Positions 9,500-20,799 of a stretch of DNA of 64,000 nucleotides are shown here, piece after piece. The notes below the pieces were generated by a model. The model was not told the DNA's origin. It saw nothing but the letters and a program-made list of their open reading frames with translations, and did no database searches. A program made the translations under genes and the position numbers. Within the stretch, counting starts at the first letter, position 1. Each line of letters begins with the position of its first letter. Source of the stretch: Branchiostoma floridae (Eukaryota > Chordata > Leptocardii > Amphioxiformes > Branchiostomatidae); the NCBI RefSeq assembly GCF_000003815.2, contig NC_049997.1:16937708-17001707 (forward strand), written 5' to 3'.

Positions 9500-10600
9500 C
9501 TGGCGTACTCTAATATACTGTTTGATGGCGTTAAGGGATGCTTCTAGTTTAAGACGGTGTCTTCCCAGTAATTTACGGTTGGGACTGCATCACCCAGTTC
9601 CAGTGCACTGAAAACCAGTCAGCATAGCCCTGATGAAGCTGATGACAGATGGCCATGGAAACATTGGTTCTTAATCAATTTTATGTGACAGCCAATTCTC
9701 GGCTTTGTTGTTTTTGTGTACGAGCAATGCTGGAATGTTGGAAGTGTACGTGGTTTTTGCTTGTTACGTTTGGTTATGGATTACAGAGAAATTTTTTCTG
9801 AAATAACGCTATGCCACTTTGTCCATAGATATCTTGCTGTAGATGATCTGTGATTGTATTTGTATGGCATGACGTTTGTCTCAGTGGTAGTTCAGTATTG
9901 TAATGATCGAGTTCAGTGGTAGTTGAAGACATTGTTTTACGTGAACAATCGTCATGCATTGCATCTCTCTGGAATTGTCAGCCGCTGGAGTTTGATCTGT
10001 TGCTGTGATTTGAATTGTATTCCTTTTACATATTAAGTACAATAGAAAAGGCCATAAAAGGGTCAATGGAGAGAGACCAATTAAATCGGAGACTAAGGGA
10101 GAAGAGGGAAGGGAGGTGTGGAAATTAAAGGAATTGTCCCAAGATCTGATGCTTTTGTGATTATTCGAACCTTCATAACGTTGTTGATGTGTCTGTTTTA
10201 TTGTAGTCTTTGTGACATAATCACAAGTAGACCCATATCCATCCGGATGTTTGGAGCATATCCTGCACTATGATCTCCGGTCAAACGTAGGGTTGAAAAT
10301 AGGTTTATCCACTTATTGTCGTGATGGCTGAGTGCTTTCCCATGCCATATGTTCGGTTATACGGAGGATTGTGACTAGTAAGGTAACATTTTCACAAAAA
10401 TGTAGGATGTGTCTCTCTATTTTTTGTCAAGCTACTCGCATACAACACTATATATTTAGTCTCACCCCGAGGCATGTGTGTGTTTATGTGTTTGTTTGTT
10501 TGTGTGTGTGGGGGGGGGGGGGGTACTTGCGTGTTTGCGTGTTTATGTGCGTGCGTGTGTGTATGTGTATGTGCGTGCGCATGTGTGTGTGTGGGAGAGA
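9500..10600. other. Spacer without recognised genes; fragments of repeats
   Basis: At 9628-9665 CCTGATGAAGCTGATGAC and GGAAACATTGG recall a common retroelement terminal motif. At 10036-10170 a segment (AATAGAAAAGGCCATAAAAG start) is repeated at 20560-20700, and its inverse is found in R2 blocks (11880-12000). GT-rich tract at 10478-10590. Confidence 0.4.
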
Positions 10601-10722
10601 AGCAAGCAAGATCCAATCCTACATACTTGATCTTCTTCGTCAGCTTAGACCAAAACTCGCCACAGAAATGCGGCAACAAGATTCTTAGCTGCTTTATATA
10701 CCAGTTCTAAAATCAAATGTGT
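10600..10722 (-). pseudogene. Relic promoter and leader of a family member without first exon
   Basis: On the minus strand a TATATAAAG box (10692-10700) flanked by TAGAACTGG is followed by CGCATTTCTGTGGCGAGTTT and GGTCTAAGCTGACGAAGAAG, matching the leaders of genes C and D. Where the initiator should be, the sequence reads ATGTAGG, so the frame stops at once. I see no downstream exons. It is a dead or promoter-only copy. Confidence 0.5.
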
Positions 10723-10789
10723 AGAATGACGTGGGTCGAAGAAGCAGGCAGATTTAGGAAGTCTTAACGAGTCCAAGTAGACTCTATTT

Positions 10790-12060
10790 GCAAAATGCCC
10801 CCCCCCCCCCTTCTATTAGTGACTCTAAAAGCGCGCCAATGACCTCTACACAGGTCAGGTAGATTGGTGAAAACAGAACACGTGTTGAATTAAAACTGTT
10901 GTATTGTCTTTCAGCTGCAACAAACAAACGATAATTCTTGTTCTCACCCATTGCCTTCAGGGCCATTACTCTAGTTCAGCTTAAGTTTTCGGAAGCTTTG
11001 TGGTTGTGTTTGTGGTTTAACAGCATCACTCGTGCAGCTAAGAAGGTATTGCTGTGACGTTTGGCATGTCGGCAGGTGTCGACGAAACAAAGGGCCTTTT
11101 GATTGTGAGCTTCAAGCGACTTTGTATGGTACAACATGGGTCATGCCGGGGTCATGTCAGGACGTTGGTGTGTTGGACGAACGCCAACAGGAAGAATCCG
11201 CACAAAAGAGCCGGACTATAATGACTTAGTCGCATGCCTAATCATATTAACATGAGACTTTGAGACTTTAACATGAATACAACAACAAGCGTTTTATATT
11301 CAATTGAACAGTTTTGCCCATGATGAAAATGATTCCTATTCCTTGATTATATACATCACATTCTGAAGAACATATGCCTAATCTTGGGTGAGTGGTTTGA
11401 GTTAGATGCCAAGCTGTACATTTTGCAAATTCATGTAAATTTCGGGTTACTTCTATGTGTTAAAACAACTTTAAGCTAGATTGAATATATTTTGAACTGT
11501 TACCAACGGAAATCCTGCAACCAATGCAAGAAGGTAGGTCTGCTGTACCGGTTAAGAAAATGGCAGTGATGCATTCTATTGCTAGGAGGCGCTAGTGTGC
11601 TGTGCTTTCATATCTTTTTGAGTGGTACATTAACCCACACCTTAAACAATAAATTCCGTACAGTTAGCGATATCGATAATGCATGACTTAAACAAGCTAG
11701 AAGATGTTTCAACGGTTGGTCGTATTGCAATATTCAACCCTACGTTTGACAGGAGATATGGCTTTAATTTTCAAAAATACTTCAACAATCTGACAACCAC
11801 AATGTGAACCCGGGATTACTCGTTGTCCTGTATTAGGGCCCCGCTAAAGACTACCACAAAAAGATATATCAACAGTTTGAAGGTTCGAATAATCACAAAA
11901 GCACTCGATTTGGGGTCAATTATTTTTATTTTCACACGTCCCTTCCGTCTTCTCCCGATGTAATTGATATGTGTCTCCCTTTGTCCCTTTAAAGAATAGT
12001 CTTTTCTAATCATGTATAGATGGTTGACTTCAAGGCACAACAAACAGGTCGAATTTCAGA
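10790..12060 (+). repeat. R2 dispersed block, copy 1
   Basis: Ordered landmarks: GACCTCTACACAGGTCAGGT (10850), AACAGAACACGTG, TTTTCGG...GTTTGTGGTT, TTTGGCATGTCGGCAGGTGT (11059), GCCAACAGGAAG (11183), GATGCATTCTATTGCTAGGA (11570), CCTACGTTTGACAGGAGATA (11736), CAATTATTTTTATTTTCACAC (11919; core). The same order occurs at 20.8-22.5 and 32.1-33.2 kb. No protein is encoded. Confidence 0.7.
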
Positions 12061-12279
12061 GGCATACAATTCTGTACATAAAGGAGAACCGGCATCTGAC
12101 ATCTGACTGAAGCCGTGGAACATTAGTAATAGTAAGGGTTAACCAGACGAATTCATGTAGATGAAATGCAAATTTATACATGAGATGCAAGTTTATTCAG
12201 AACATGCAAATGTTCCATGAAAGGCAAATTTATTCCTGAGAGGCAAATCTATTCATGGAAATTCAATTAATGACTTTAT

Positions 12280-12457
12280 AATTACGTCATATTACGTCAC
12301 AATGATATAAAAATTTAGAAATTTTAAAACTTGACGAGCATATCACCCCCTGCAAACTTGGTGATCGTACAGTAAGCCGTTTTGAAAATACGAAGGGGGG
12401 TCGAATGAGCCCCCCCCCCCCCCGAATGCCCCAAAAGCCCAGTCTGGATAGGGTTAA
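12280..12457. mobile_element. piggyBac-like element, right end
   Basis: It ends TCTGGATAGGG followed by TTAA (12454-12457). The inner 150 bases (ATTACGTCATATTACGTCA..., CCCCCTGCAAACTTGGTGAT, GTAAGCCGTTTTGAAAATAC) match 63880-64000, the inner part of an element whose opposite end TTAA|CCCTATCCAGA lies at 63146. TTAA target and CCC ends are characteristic of piggyBac transposons. No transposase; an internally deleted copy. Confidence 0.55.
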
Positions 12458-12479
12458 ACTCTATGAGCCATTTAATCTA

Positions 12480-13150
12480 TGTGCCGGTTCTAAAAATTCT
12501 AAATGACGTGTGTCGAAGAAGCCAGAGGATGTGCCTTTTAAAAAACTTCGCGTCCTGACTCGTAGTGCCCCCCCCTCCCTTTAGTAACTCTACTAGGGTA
12601 CCATGCAATGACCTCTGCACAGGTCAGCTGGATCGGTCAAAACAAAACACGTGTTGAATGAAAACCCAGTTGTGTTCCTGTTGTGTAAGTGTCAGTCACT
12701 GACGAAAACTAGTGGATGCTAGTTGAAATGTCTGACCGTTTCCAAAATCATATCCAGTTGCTTGAGTACCTGCTTTTTTGGGCGTTTTCAGTTGTGTTAT
12801 CTTTTCGCTACAGTAAACGAGAACACAAAATAATTCTTGCGGTCATTGTTGTGGGTAGCTTTTGCGATTTCGTTTGTAGTTAACGGTGCTTGCGGTGTGC
12901 TTGTGGTTGTGCTAATGTGCTACAAAATGGAAAACGATAATTGGAATTTTAAACCCTTAGCTTATATAGTTACATATTTTATCAATGTATATACATGGCA
13001 AGGAAAAACCACGTTAACAGTTCGAACATTGGAATGATCACAAAAACACCAATACTTGGGTCAGTTTCTTTAATTTCCAAACCTTACTTCTTTTCAATGG
13101 TTTTCCTTATATGTAATTGATATCTCCGTCCTTTGACCCTTTACTGACAC
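12480..13150 (+). repeat. R2-related partial block with embedded MITE (12683-12785)
   Basis: A degenerate promoter-like segment GTGCCGGTTCTAAAAATTC, then GACCTCTGCACAGGTCAGCT and the later R2 landmark TTGGGTCAGTTTCTTTAATT (13055). Inserted at 12683-12785 is a copy of the hammerhead-like MITE: CTGACGA (12699-12705), stem AACTAG/CTAGTT, then GAAAT. Confidence 0.5.
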
Positions 13151-13419
13151 ACTTTACTGGGATACACTTCAACACACAACAGATCAAATTCAAGAGGAAT
13201 ACAATGCTGTACTTACTAGGAAACATACTTTCTTCATGACATTGTAGAAAATATCCTCGACTACCACCGTACGGTGTCTCACTGAAGTTGTATCTGTATC
13301 TATATAGCCGACATGTTGAGATCTTACTGCGGCCGAGTGATTTGATAGGGCGCTCAACGAATTTTACATTATCTTTTTAGTCATACTCATACCTTTTGCA
13401 TGACCGTCTGATTGTGATG

Positions 13420-13560
13420 AATGAATACGTTTATTGTACATACAATACATGGTTTAAGTATACAGGTGACAACAAAAGAATAGTTGACAGATACATGAAT
13501 TATGTACAACACAAGAGTCCGCTTCTCGCTTCTTTGTGAAACAAAACATGTAGGAACAGA
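13420..13560 (-). mobile_element. LINE 3' tail
   Basis: On the minus strand GTATGTACAATAAACG and a GAATG-type end resemble the other tails of the window. The AATAAA (13430-13435) might look like the polyadenylation signal of gene C, but it more likely belongs to the element. From 13561 to 14197 I see nothing recognisable except GTTATTGAA repeats near 13935. Confidence 0.35.
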
Positions 13561-14197
13561 TCTGTTTACTATCAAAAGATTGTCTTAATTCATTAGAAAT
13601 ATTAATCTGTCTCTATGACTTAGGTGTATGAAGTAAGAAAACCGGTATCTACCGGTATCGATCTATACAGTTCAGCTCTCTGTTATTCTTGACTTCTGGG
13701 ACTTATTTATACAAAACTTTCGTCGAAATTCTTTGAAAGTAACGTTTAGCTTTATATTCCACCATTACAGCCTTCTATGACTTGCCACAGCACTTTTTGG
13801 TAATGGTATGAACGAGTTACAGCAACAAGGAACATAAAGCTAGAAGCCGATTTTGTTGCTAACATTCAGTCTCAAAAGCATTCAGTTTCGTGCCATTTGG
13901 AAACGATTGAAGAAATGATCGTGATTTCTGTTATTGAAGTTATTGAAGTTATTTTCGTTTATCAGTTATTCTAAAGTCTGTGAAAATGTTGGAGATGTGG
14001 ATTGAAGAGCAAGAGGTGCTATTTACAGGCCGCGAAGTCGTGAGATAAGCGTGCTCAATTTTAAAAGAGTACACTGCACAATTCTTACTTGGTTATGCAC
14101 ATTACGAAAAACACATTACTTGATTATGTGGCATTATCATCCAAAAATAACGTCACGATTTTGTCGATTCTCAGTATTCAGTATTGATTGTCTGGGT

Positions 14198-17100
14198 TTA
14201 TTTGTCCATGCTCGGTGTGGGTTCAGGGAATGGCACAACTTCCAAACGATCAGCACTTGTTCTCTCTTTGGTGAATCCCGCAAAATGTACCGGTTGAAAC
14301 TGTTGAGACTCTTTTGGCCAATCTCCTGTGAACATATTCCAAAATTACGGCTTTTTCACCAAATCATTCTATCGATTTAACCTAATTTTTTAAATCTTTA
14401 ATCTTACATTTATTTTTGACCCACACATGTACTGCTAACAACGCAAAATTTATCTTATAGACAGGATCACCCTGTAAATAGCTATAGCCACTTTAGAATA
14501 ACTTGCCTACAGATCCCAGTTATACCGTATACGGTCGTGTACGAAGTATTGGGAAAAGAATACTGACCAATATTACTGATTTCATGGATTTTTAGCAGAC
14601 ATTTTTGTATTTTACCGTTCCACTATCTTATCGTTACATTTTATCGTTAGACTATATAAATCCAATAACAAAGAATTATGGGAAGAGTAAAGACATTTGG
14701 ATACTGGACCATACAACTGCACTAAAAGAGACAAACCTTACCTTCTGGCATGAGGACAGCAATTTGATTGTTGTCCTCATCTTCAACAAAAGTGATGACG
14801 TTGCCCTTGCTTTTTTCGTAACAAGAAGTGAAAATGAAGTCAGATCCATCCGAACTCATCAGGAACATGCGTGGGTCGTTAATTGCCGTGATGTCTTCAG
14901 CATTTTCCTCGAAGTTCAGAATATCATCACCCTGTGGGCAAAAAGAAATTATATATGTATGATGGTCCTTATTCTACTAAGAACAACTTAATTAGCTTAA
15001 TCTAAATAAATATTTGATTAGCAAGCTGATGACAAGTTTTGCCTTCTTTATCTCCAACCAATACACCTTACCTGAATGAGCGCGAGCTGTTTGGGTGCGT
15101 TCGGCAGGGCGAAGATGTACCTTTCAGACTGCAGAAACTGCAGTACAACATATGTCCCAGTCGGTTCACCAACTTGGAGCTTCTGGTAGCTGTACACAAG
15201 CAGAATCGCTGAAAGAAACAAGATTTCGAATATCTCATACCTCCGTGAAATATTTTCCTTGCAATAAATGTTATGTTTCATGGTTTGTGGTCGAATGTTT
15301 TTGTCAACATGTTACCTTCGCCAAGAGTGTTGTGTTTCCTGAGACGTTGAAGGGTTAAAAAGGTGTGGGTTTCATAGCTGTTTGTCCGACAAGCTAAATG
15401 AATGAGGATATATATATCACAAGAAGGGTAATAACTCAACTATTTCAACATAACTCTATCCTTCCCTTTGGTCAGAAGCAGACAGACATGCCATATGCTT
15501 ATTTTCATCTCTAAGATTCAATTGAATTTTTGTTTCGTTGCTGGAGTGAGGCATGAATTACTTCAGAGCGGCAGTCAGGTCCTGAATGTGCGTTGTGTTT
15601 ATCAACTAACTAAAAGATACTTTTGAATAAGATACATTGAACAATACGTATGCCGTAGAATACTATATTTTCAGTATTGAATGATAGAAAAATCATACAT
15701 GCGGCCATTTTTAAGTAAAGGTGGCCATTATTACACATTTATCATGCAAATTATGTTCATGCGCGAAATTGACTTATGAGACTTCCATTACCTTCGTACT
15801 TGTTACCCGGCGTCAGGTTCTCAAACCGAGACGCCCTCCATCTTTTTTTGTCGTTAATAGTCACACGTTTGGGCTGGAGGAAGCCTGTAGACGACGTGGT
15901 GTTGTTCATTATCACCATTGGATTTGCTTCACTAAACTTGAGCTGAATCTTATGAAAAAAATGTATAAAAAGTTAAAACAATACAAGATAATATCTATAA
16001 TTGATGTATCATCTATTTCAAGTTGTTCATAAATATGTTAGCATTTCCGCCTATGACAGCGCTGTAAACGTCCAAATGTTCTTTAAAATGTGACCGGTTT
16101 GGCGGAAGGGCGCGGTAATAGGCCGAAATTGCGCGGTTGTCTTTCTAACTTTTGCTACGTACACCTTGGTGATCGTTATAGCTGAGCATATATGTTTTTA
16201 TTTCCTATCATTTGTGTGCATGGGAAACAATATCTGCCAGCGAAGCCTCTTTGTATTAGTCCGCAGCAACGGTGATGCGTTTTTTTTTTTGTTCGCTTGA
16301 TGATCCAAATAGCAGCGTTTTTCATGCACTTCCAATGAATTTGCGTCACCGGATATAATTTTTTTTTTCAATTTTCATCTTTCACAAACATGAAGCAATT
16401 AGCTTCTATATCATGTAAGCCGCTATCATGAGAAAATATAAGCAGCTTCGAAGAAAAAATGTGAAAAATGAAGCTTCTTAATCTTTGGTCCAAAGTTAAA
16501 ATGTCACTGTATGGTCTACCCCAAATAAAGAGACAACAGACGATACCGAGAAGTTAATCAGAAAGAAGCGGAAAACGTTAACGGTCTTCTACCGTATTAA
16601 TTAAGTCCTACGTTTCTTGGTATTCAAAATATTCTTCAATTTGCCATATTACCTTTTTTTCTTGTTTTTTTTTTTTTTCTTGTAAAAACAAATTATCAAC
16701 AATTACGTTCCTGGTGCAAAACCACTGCTGTCATCGTGCACACTGCGTATTGGCGGCTCGTTCTCTTAGATTTATACTACCTCTACCAAGCAGCCACACA
16801 GCCATACATGAGAAAATATATCTCAAGAAAAAAACTACACATAAGGGCTTCTGTAATATTTTCATTCACGTCTGTACAGGTAACGGTAGAGTCCTTTCAG
16901 CTGGGAAGAACACACACACACACAACCCTACACACACACATAAAAGCGCCCGCGCGCACGCACAAACACACACACACACACACACACACACAAACCAAGA
17001 TGTTGTTTTAAAAAGTAGTAGTTAAAGTATTGTCGGAGACCACTTTTTGTCGGGGGCGGTCTTATACAGAGGAACACAGGAACAAAAAAACGTCTTATGA

Positions 17101-17692
17101 TAGAGGGGTGTGGGAATGGCGTGATTCGAAAATGTTGTTACTCTGTTTGTTCCTGGAACTATCTCCATGAGCACACAAAAGCACTCCGCGGCAAATCAAG
17201 CCTTACCGTTGCAATTGCTGCCGACTCTACCTGCACGTCACCTCGAGAATTCTTGTTTCCGGCGACAAGAGTCTGCCTCTATGAACAAGAAACATTAATG
17301 GTTAAAATTTAAACATTGACACGGATATGGCCAATTAATGATCTAAGAATATCGATCCTTTATTCACCTTTGTACGCATTACGCATTCTACCAAAACTGT
17401 CCCTGAAGTTCCAGAGCAAGCTGCAAGAGAGCTCGCGCTAACACTACTCCTTCCTTACATCCAAAGCTATGCGTCACCAAAACATTATTCGGAAAGTTAT
17501 CCGACCCAAAAACACAACAAAGACACACACACACACACACACACGCGCGCGCGCAAACACACACGCAAACACACAAGCAGAAACGAAACGAACACTCAAA
17601 AAATTCAACAGCGAAGGCAAGTCATGATCAAGACAAGTGACGTTTACCTGTGGCGCAGGCTCTACGGTCTTCTTGGAACTGCGATTTCCCAT
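14198..17692 (-). CDS. Gene C: complete six-exon IL-1-like beta-trefoil protein, 237 aa, MGNRSSKK start
   Basis: Exons in order: 17692-17648 (MGNRSSKKTVEPAPQ), 17278-17207 (RQTLVAGN start), 15948-15807, 15208-15072, 14931-14742, 14325-14198 (stop TAA). Phases 0,0,1,0,1; every frame closes and all introns are GT-AG. Residues 40-86 hold strands such as NPMVIMNN; about 88-132 contain GTYVVLQFLQSERYIFA and end LALIQ; about 133-195 contain NDPRMFLMSSDGSDFIFTSC and GNVITF; the tail has ESQQFQPVHFAGF and ends PSMDK. There is no signal peptide or membrane segment; G2, S6 and K7-K8 fit myristoylation plus a basic patch. The hydrophobic spacing resembles the last strands of interleukin-1/IL-18, with an intron where IL1 genes have theirs. 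Predicted: a leaderless cytokine-like or membrane-tethered trefoil protein. A divergent FGF-like or other trefoil remains possible. Closest in organisation is gene E. Confidence 0.8.
16905..16995 (+). repeat. (CA)n microsatellite in intron 2 of gene C
   Basis: Imperfect CA repeats. Just before it (16868-16905) the segment CGTCTGTACAGGTAACGG with TAGAGTCCTTTC recurs at 29399-29435 with small changes; its meaning is unknown. Confidence 0.8.
17520..17577 (+). repeat. (CA)n microsatellite in intron 1 of gene C
   Basis: CA/CG repeats 70 bases inside intron 1, GT-rich in the sense of gene C, equivalent to 42131-42215 in gene E. Confidence 0.85.
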
Positions 17693-17766
17693 GATCACAC
17701 TCTGGTTATTCTCGTCAGCTTATACCAAACCTCAGCAGATAAATGTTGGGCCAGAACTTTTAGCCC

Positions 17767-17775
17767 CTTTATATA
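17767..17775 (-). promoter_or_regulatory. TATA box of gene C
   Basis: TATATAAAG on the minus strand, preceded by AGACCTGG, 75 bases before the ATG. The leader (TTCTGGCCCAACATTT, CTGCTGAGGTTT, AGCTGACGAG) is nearly identical to that of gene E, so the leader is only about 45 bases if transcription starts ~30 bases downstream. Confidence 0.7.
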
Positions 17776-17810
17776 CCAGGTCTAACAATAGAAACGTGTG
17801 GGAATAACAA

Positions 17811-19775
17811 GAGTCGGTGAAAAACATCATTGTGTCCGGACTCTGTTTATGCATGTTTTTAAAGTTGCCAAGGGATACCTTCCTCATCAGTAACAATATC
17901 AATGTGCAAAAGACCTCTGCAGAGGTATATCTTTCAAAACAGAACATATTGAACAAAAACTGTTATGTCGTGTTTATTCAGTTGCCAAAAATAAGAAGAC
18001 TCATTCAGACATGAGATCAATAACTACTATTTAGGTAATGTTTTCGGTAATGTCTGTAGTTGATTGTAGTTACACAGCATCCAACACAAGAAGCTATCGA
18101 TGGATTGCTTTGGATATTTGGAATGTGGACACGTGTTGCTAATCACCTGTCCACATGAGTCGGTGAAAAATATTATTGCTTGAAGACTCTGTTTAGACGT
18201 GTTTTTAAAGTTGCTAGGGGAAACCTTCCTCATCAGTAACACTATCGGCGTAGTTTTCATTTAGCTACCACAAATAATAGGACCCATCCATACACGAGAG
18301 CAATAACTACTATTCATTTAATGTTTTTGGTAATTTCTGTATACTTCTGGTTGCTTGTGGTTACACAGCATCTAACACAAGAAGCTATTGGTAGATCGCT
18401 GTTAATATTTGCCATGTGGACTATTGTTGACAATCAAATATCAACATGAGTCGGTGAAAAATATTATTGCATGAAGACTCTATTTAGGTGTGTTTTTTAA
18501 GTTGCTAAGGGATACCTCCCTCATCAGTAACACAGTGTGCCACAGACCTCTGCAAAGGTATTTTTGTTCAAAACAGAACCTACCGTACAAAAACTGTCGT
18601 GTTGTTTTTTAATTAGCTGTCAAAAATAAGAGGACACATGCAGACATGAGATTTGTATAAACTCAGTATGAATACAGTTCATGTTTCGATAACATTTGTA
18701 GTTGTTTGTGGTTAAATGGCGGTTAACACAAGGAGCTATTGACAGAATGCTGTTGATAAACACCTGTCCACATTATTCGGTGAAAAATATTATTGCTTGA
18801 ATTCTCTGTTTAGGCGTGTTTTTAAGTTGCTACGGGAAACCTTCCTCATTAGTAACACTATCAGTGTGCAAAAGACCTCTGCAAAGGTATATATTTCAAA
18901 ACAGAACATGCCGTGCAGAAACTGTTATGTCATTTTTATTCAGCTGCCACAAATAAGAGGACTCAACCATACAAGAGAGAGATAGCTGTTATTCAGGTAA
19001 TTAAATGTTTTCGGTAACGTCCGTGGTTCATTGTTGTCATACAGCATCTAACACAAAAATCTATCGATTAATTGCTGTTGATATTTGGCATGTTGACACG
19101 TGTTGCCAAACACCTAGTACCCACATTATAGTCGGTGAAATATATTATTGCGTGAAGACTCTGTTTAGGTTTGTTTTTAAAGTTGCTACGGGAAACCTTC
19201 CTCACAAGTAACAATATCAGTGTGCAAAAGACCTCTGCAAAGGTATATCTTTCAAAACAGAACATGTCGTCGTACAAAAACTGTCGTTTATATTTAGTTC
19301 TCACAAATATGAAGAAACACCCAGACACAAGAGCAATAACTACTATTCAGTTCATGCTTTCGGCAGCGTCTGTGGTTGTGGCATCTAACACAAGAATCTA
19401 TTGGTGAATAGTTGTTGATCTTTGGCATGTGGACATGTGTTTACCACATGAGTCGGTGAAAAATATTGTTGCGTGAAGACTCTGTTTATGCATGTTTTTC
19501 TAAAGTTGCCAATGGATACCTTCCTCATCAGTAACACTAGCAGTGTGCCAAATACCCCTGCAAAGGTATATGTTTCAAAAACAGAATATGCCGTACAAAA
19601 ACTCAGTTGCCGTTATTCAGTTGCCACATCTAAACACAAGAGCAATAACTACTATCCAGTTAATGTTTTCGGTAGCGCCTATGGTTGTGGTTGAATAGCA
19701 TCTAACACAAGAATCTATTATATTGATGAATAGTTGTTGATCTTTTGGCATGTGGACAGGTGTTGAAAAAGGGCC
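17811..19775 (+). repeat. R1 tandem array, six ~330 bp units upstream of gene C
   Basis: Units begin (GA)GTCGGTGAAAAATATT at about 17811, 18157, 18448, 18774, 19131 and 19450. Each carries GTTTTTAAAGTTGC, CCTTCCTCATCAGTAACA, GACCTCTGCAAAGGTATAT, TTTCAAAACAGAACATG, GCATCTAACACAAGAA and a TTTGGCATGTGGACA end. Unit length varies from 290 to 355. A matching six-unit array lies upstream of gene E. Confidence 0.85.
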
Positions 19776-20170
19776 ACTTTGATTACGTAATTCAAGTTGG
19801 TTATGGGCTTGATCCCTCTTTCTTCATAACTACCAATAAAAACGTTTAACATCTTACAAAATAAACTGGTGTGAAAAAATGATTCAAAGAAACGACATTG
19901 TTGTTGCGTGTTAACCATGTTTATATAAATGTGTGTGTTTTGAACGTTACTACGCAGTATATTACTTGTCGTAACTAAATATACACAAACGCATACAGGC
20001 ACGCAAACAAAATACACACAAACGACCAAGCAAAACAGCAGCCAAGTCAAGTCAAGGAGCTTTTTTATCACCAACCCCTCAACCTGGTCATCGTCTTACA
20101 CCGTTTTGAAGTCGAAAACATCAAGTTCTTCGTTCCCATGGCAGAAAACTTCTTGTGTTTTGGTGTTGTT
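18740..20170. repeat. Near-identical duplicate of 43425-44853
   Basis: After one single-base indel near 18829, positions match the second copy at a constant offset of 24683. I found only a few single-base differences in the first 400 bases and none in the rest up to about 20165. Outside these borders similarity falls to about 90-93% by eye. Confidence 0.85.
20030..20120 (-). pseudogene. Relic of a first-exon module
   Basis: Minus strand: ATGACCAGGTTGAGGGGTTG, then a stop and AAGCTCC before CTTGACTTGACTTGG, the sequence that follows the exon 1 donor in genes A and D. The donor GT is gone. It is followed by GTGTGTATTTTG-type intron sequence. The identical copy is at 44713-44803. Confidence 0.4.
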
Positions 20171-20799
20171 TTTTTGTAACGGTGGCTGCTTATGTATTAG
20201 TCCTTCCATCAGTATATGCATTATGCCCGCCAGTGACCTTATCTAGGGTCACGTTTATCTTACAACACTGAACACACAGGTCAAGTCAAGCGGAACAGAC
20301 CACCTGTAACTGTTGATGTCTGTTTTGGAAAGGTGCTAGGAAATGCCCAACTAGTACGTTAGACTCTGTTAGAACGCCAATGACCTTAATATGCGGAAGT
20401 CAAGTAAATCTTTCAAAACAGAACATTTGATGAAGACATATAAAGTCTGTTGTGTTTATTGAGCTGCAAGAAATAGGGGTGGGTAGCGGTGCGGTGTACC
20501 GGTGTCACAGCGATCTCGCCCCCCGTGATCTCGCCCATAGGACACCCATACTCGTAAGTACAATAGAAAAGGCCATAAAAGGGTCAATGGAGAGAGACCA
20601 ATTAAATCGGAGACTAGGGGAGAAGAAGGAAGGAAGGGAGGTGTGGAAATTAAAGGAATTGCCCAAGATTGGATGCTTTTGTGATTATTCGATTCAGCGA
20701 GCAGATTTGAAGATAGTCTGGTCAGGTCTCAGGAGACTCTATTTGAAGAATACAAAACAATCCCCCACCCATCCCCCCGCTCCAACCCCCCATTCTCCA

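Noticed and set aside
13430-13435. AATAAA as polyadenylation signal of gene C
   Set aside because: It lies in a LINE 3' tail; 760 bases after the stop.
17207-17278. RGD tripeptide in exon 2 of gene C
   Set aside because: Three residues only, absent from gene E; no support for integrin binding.
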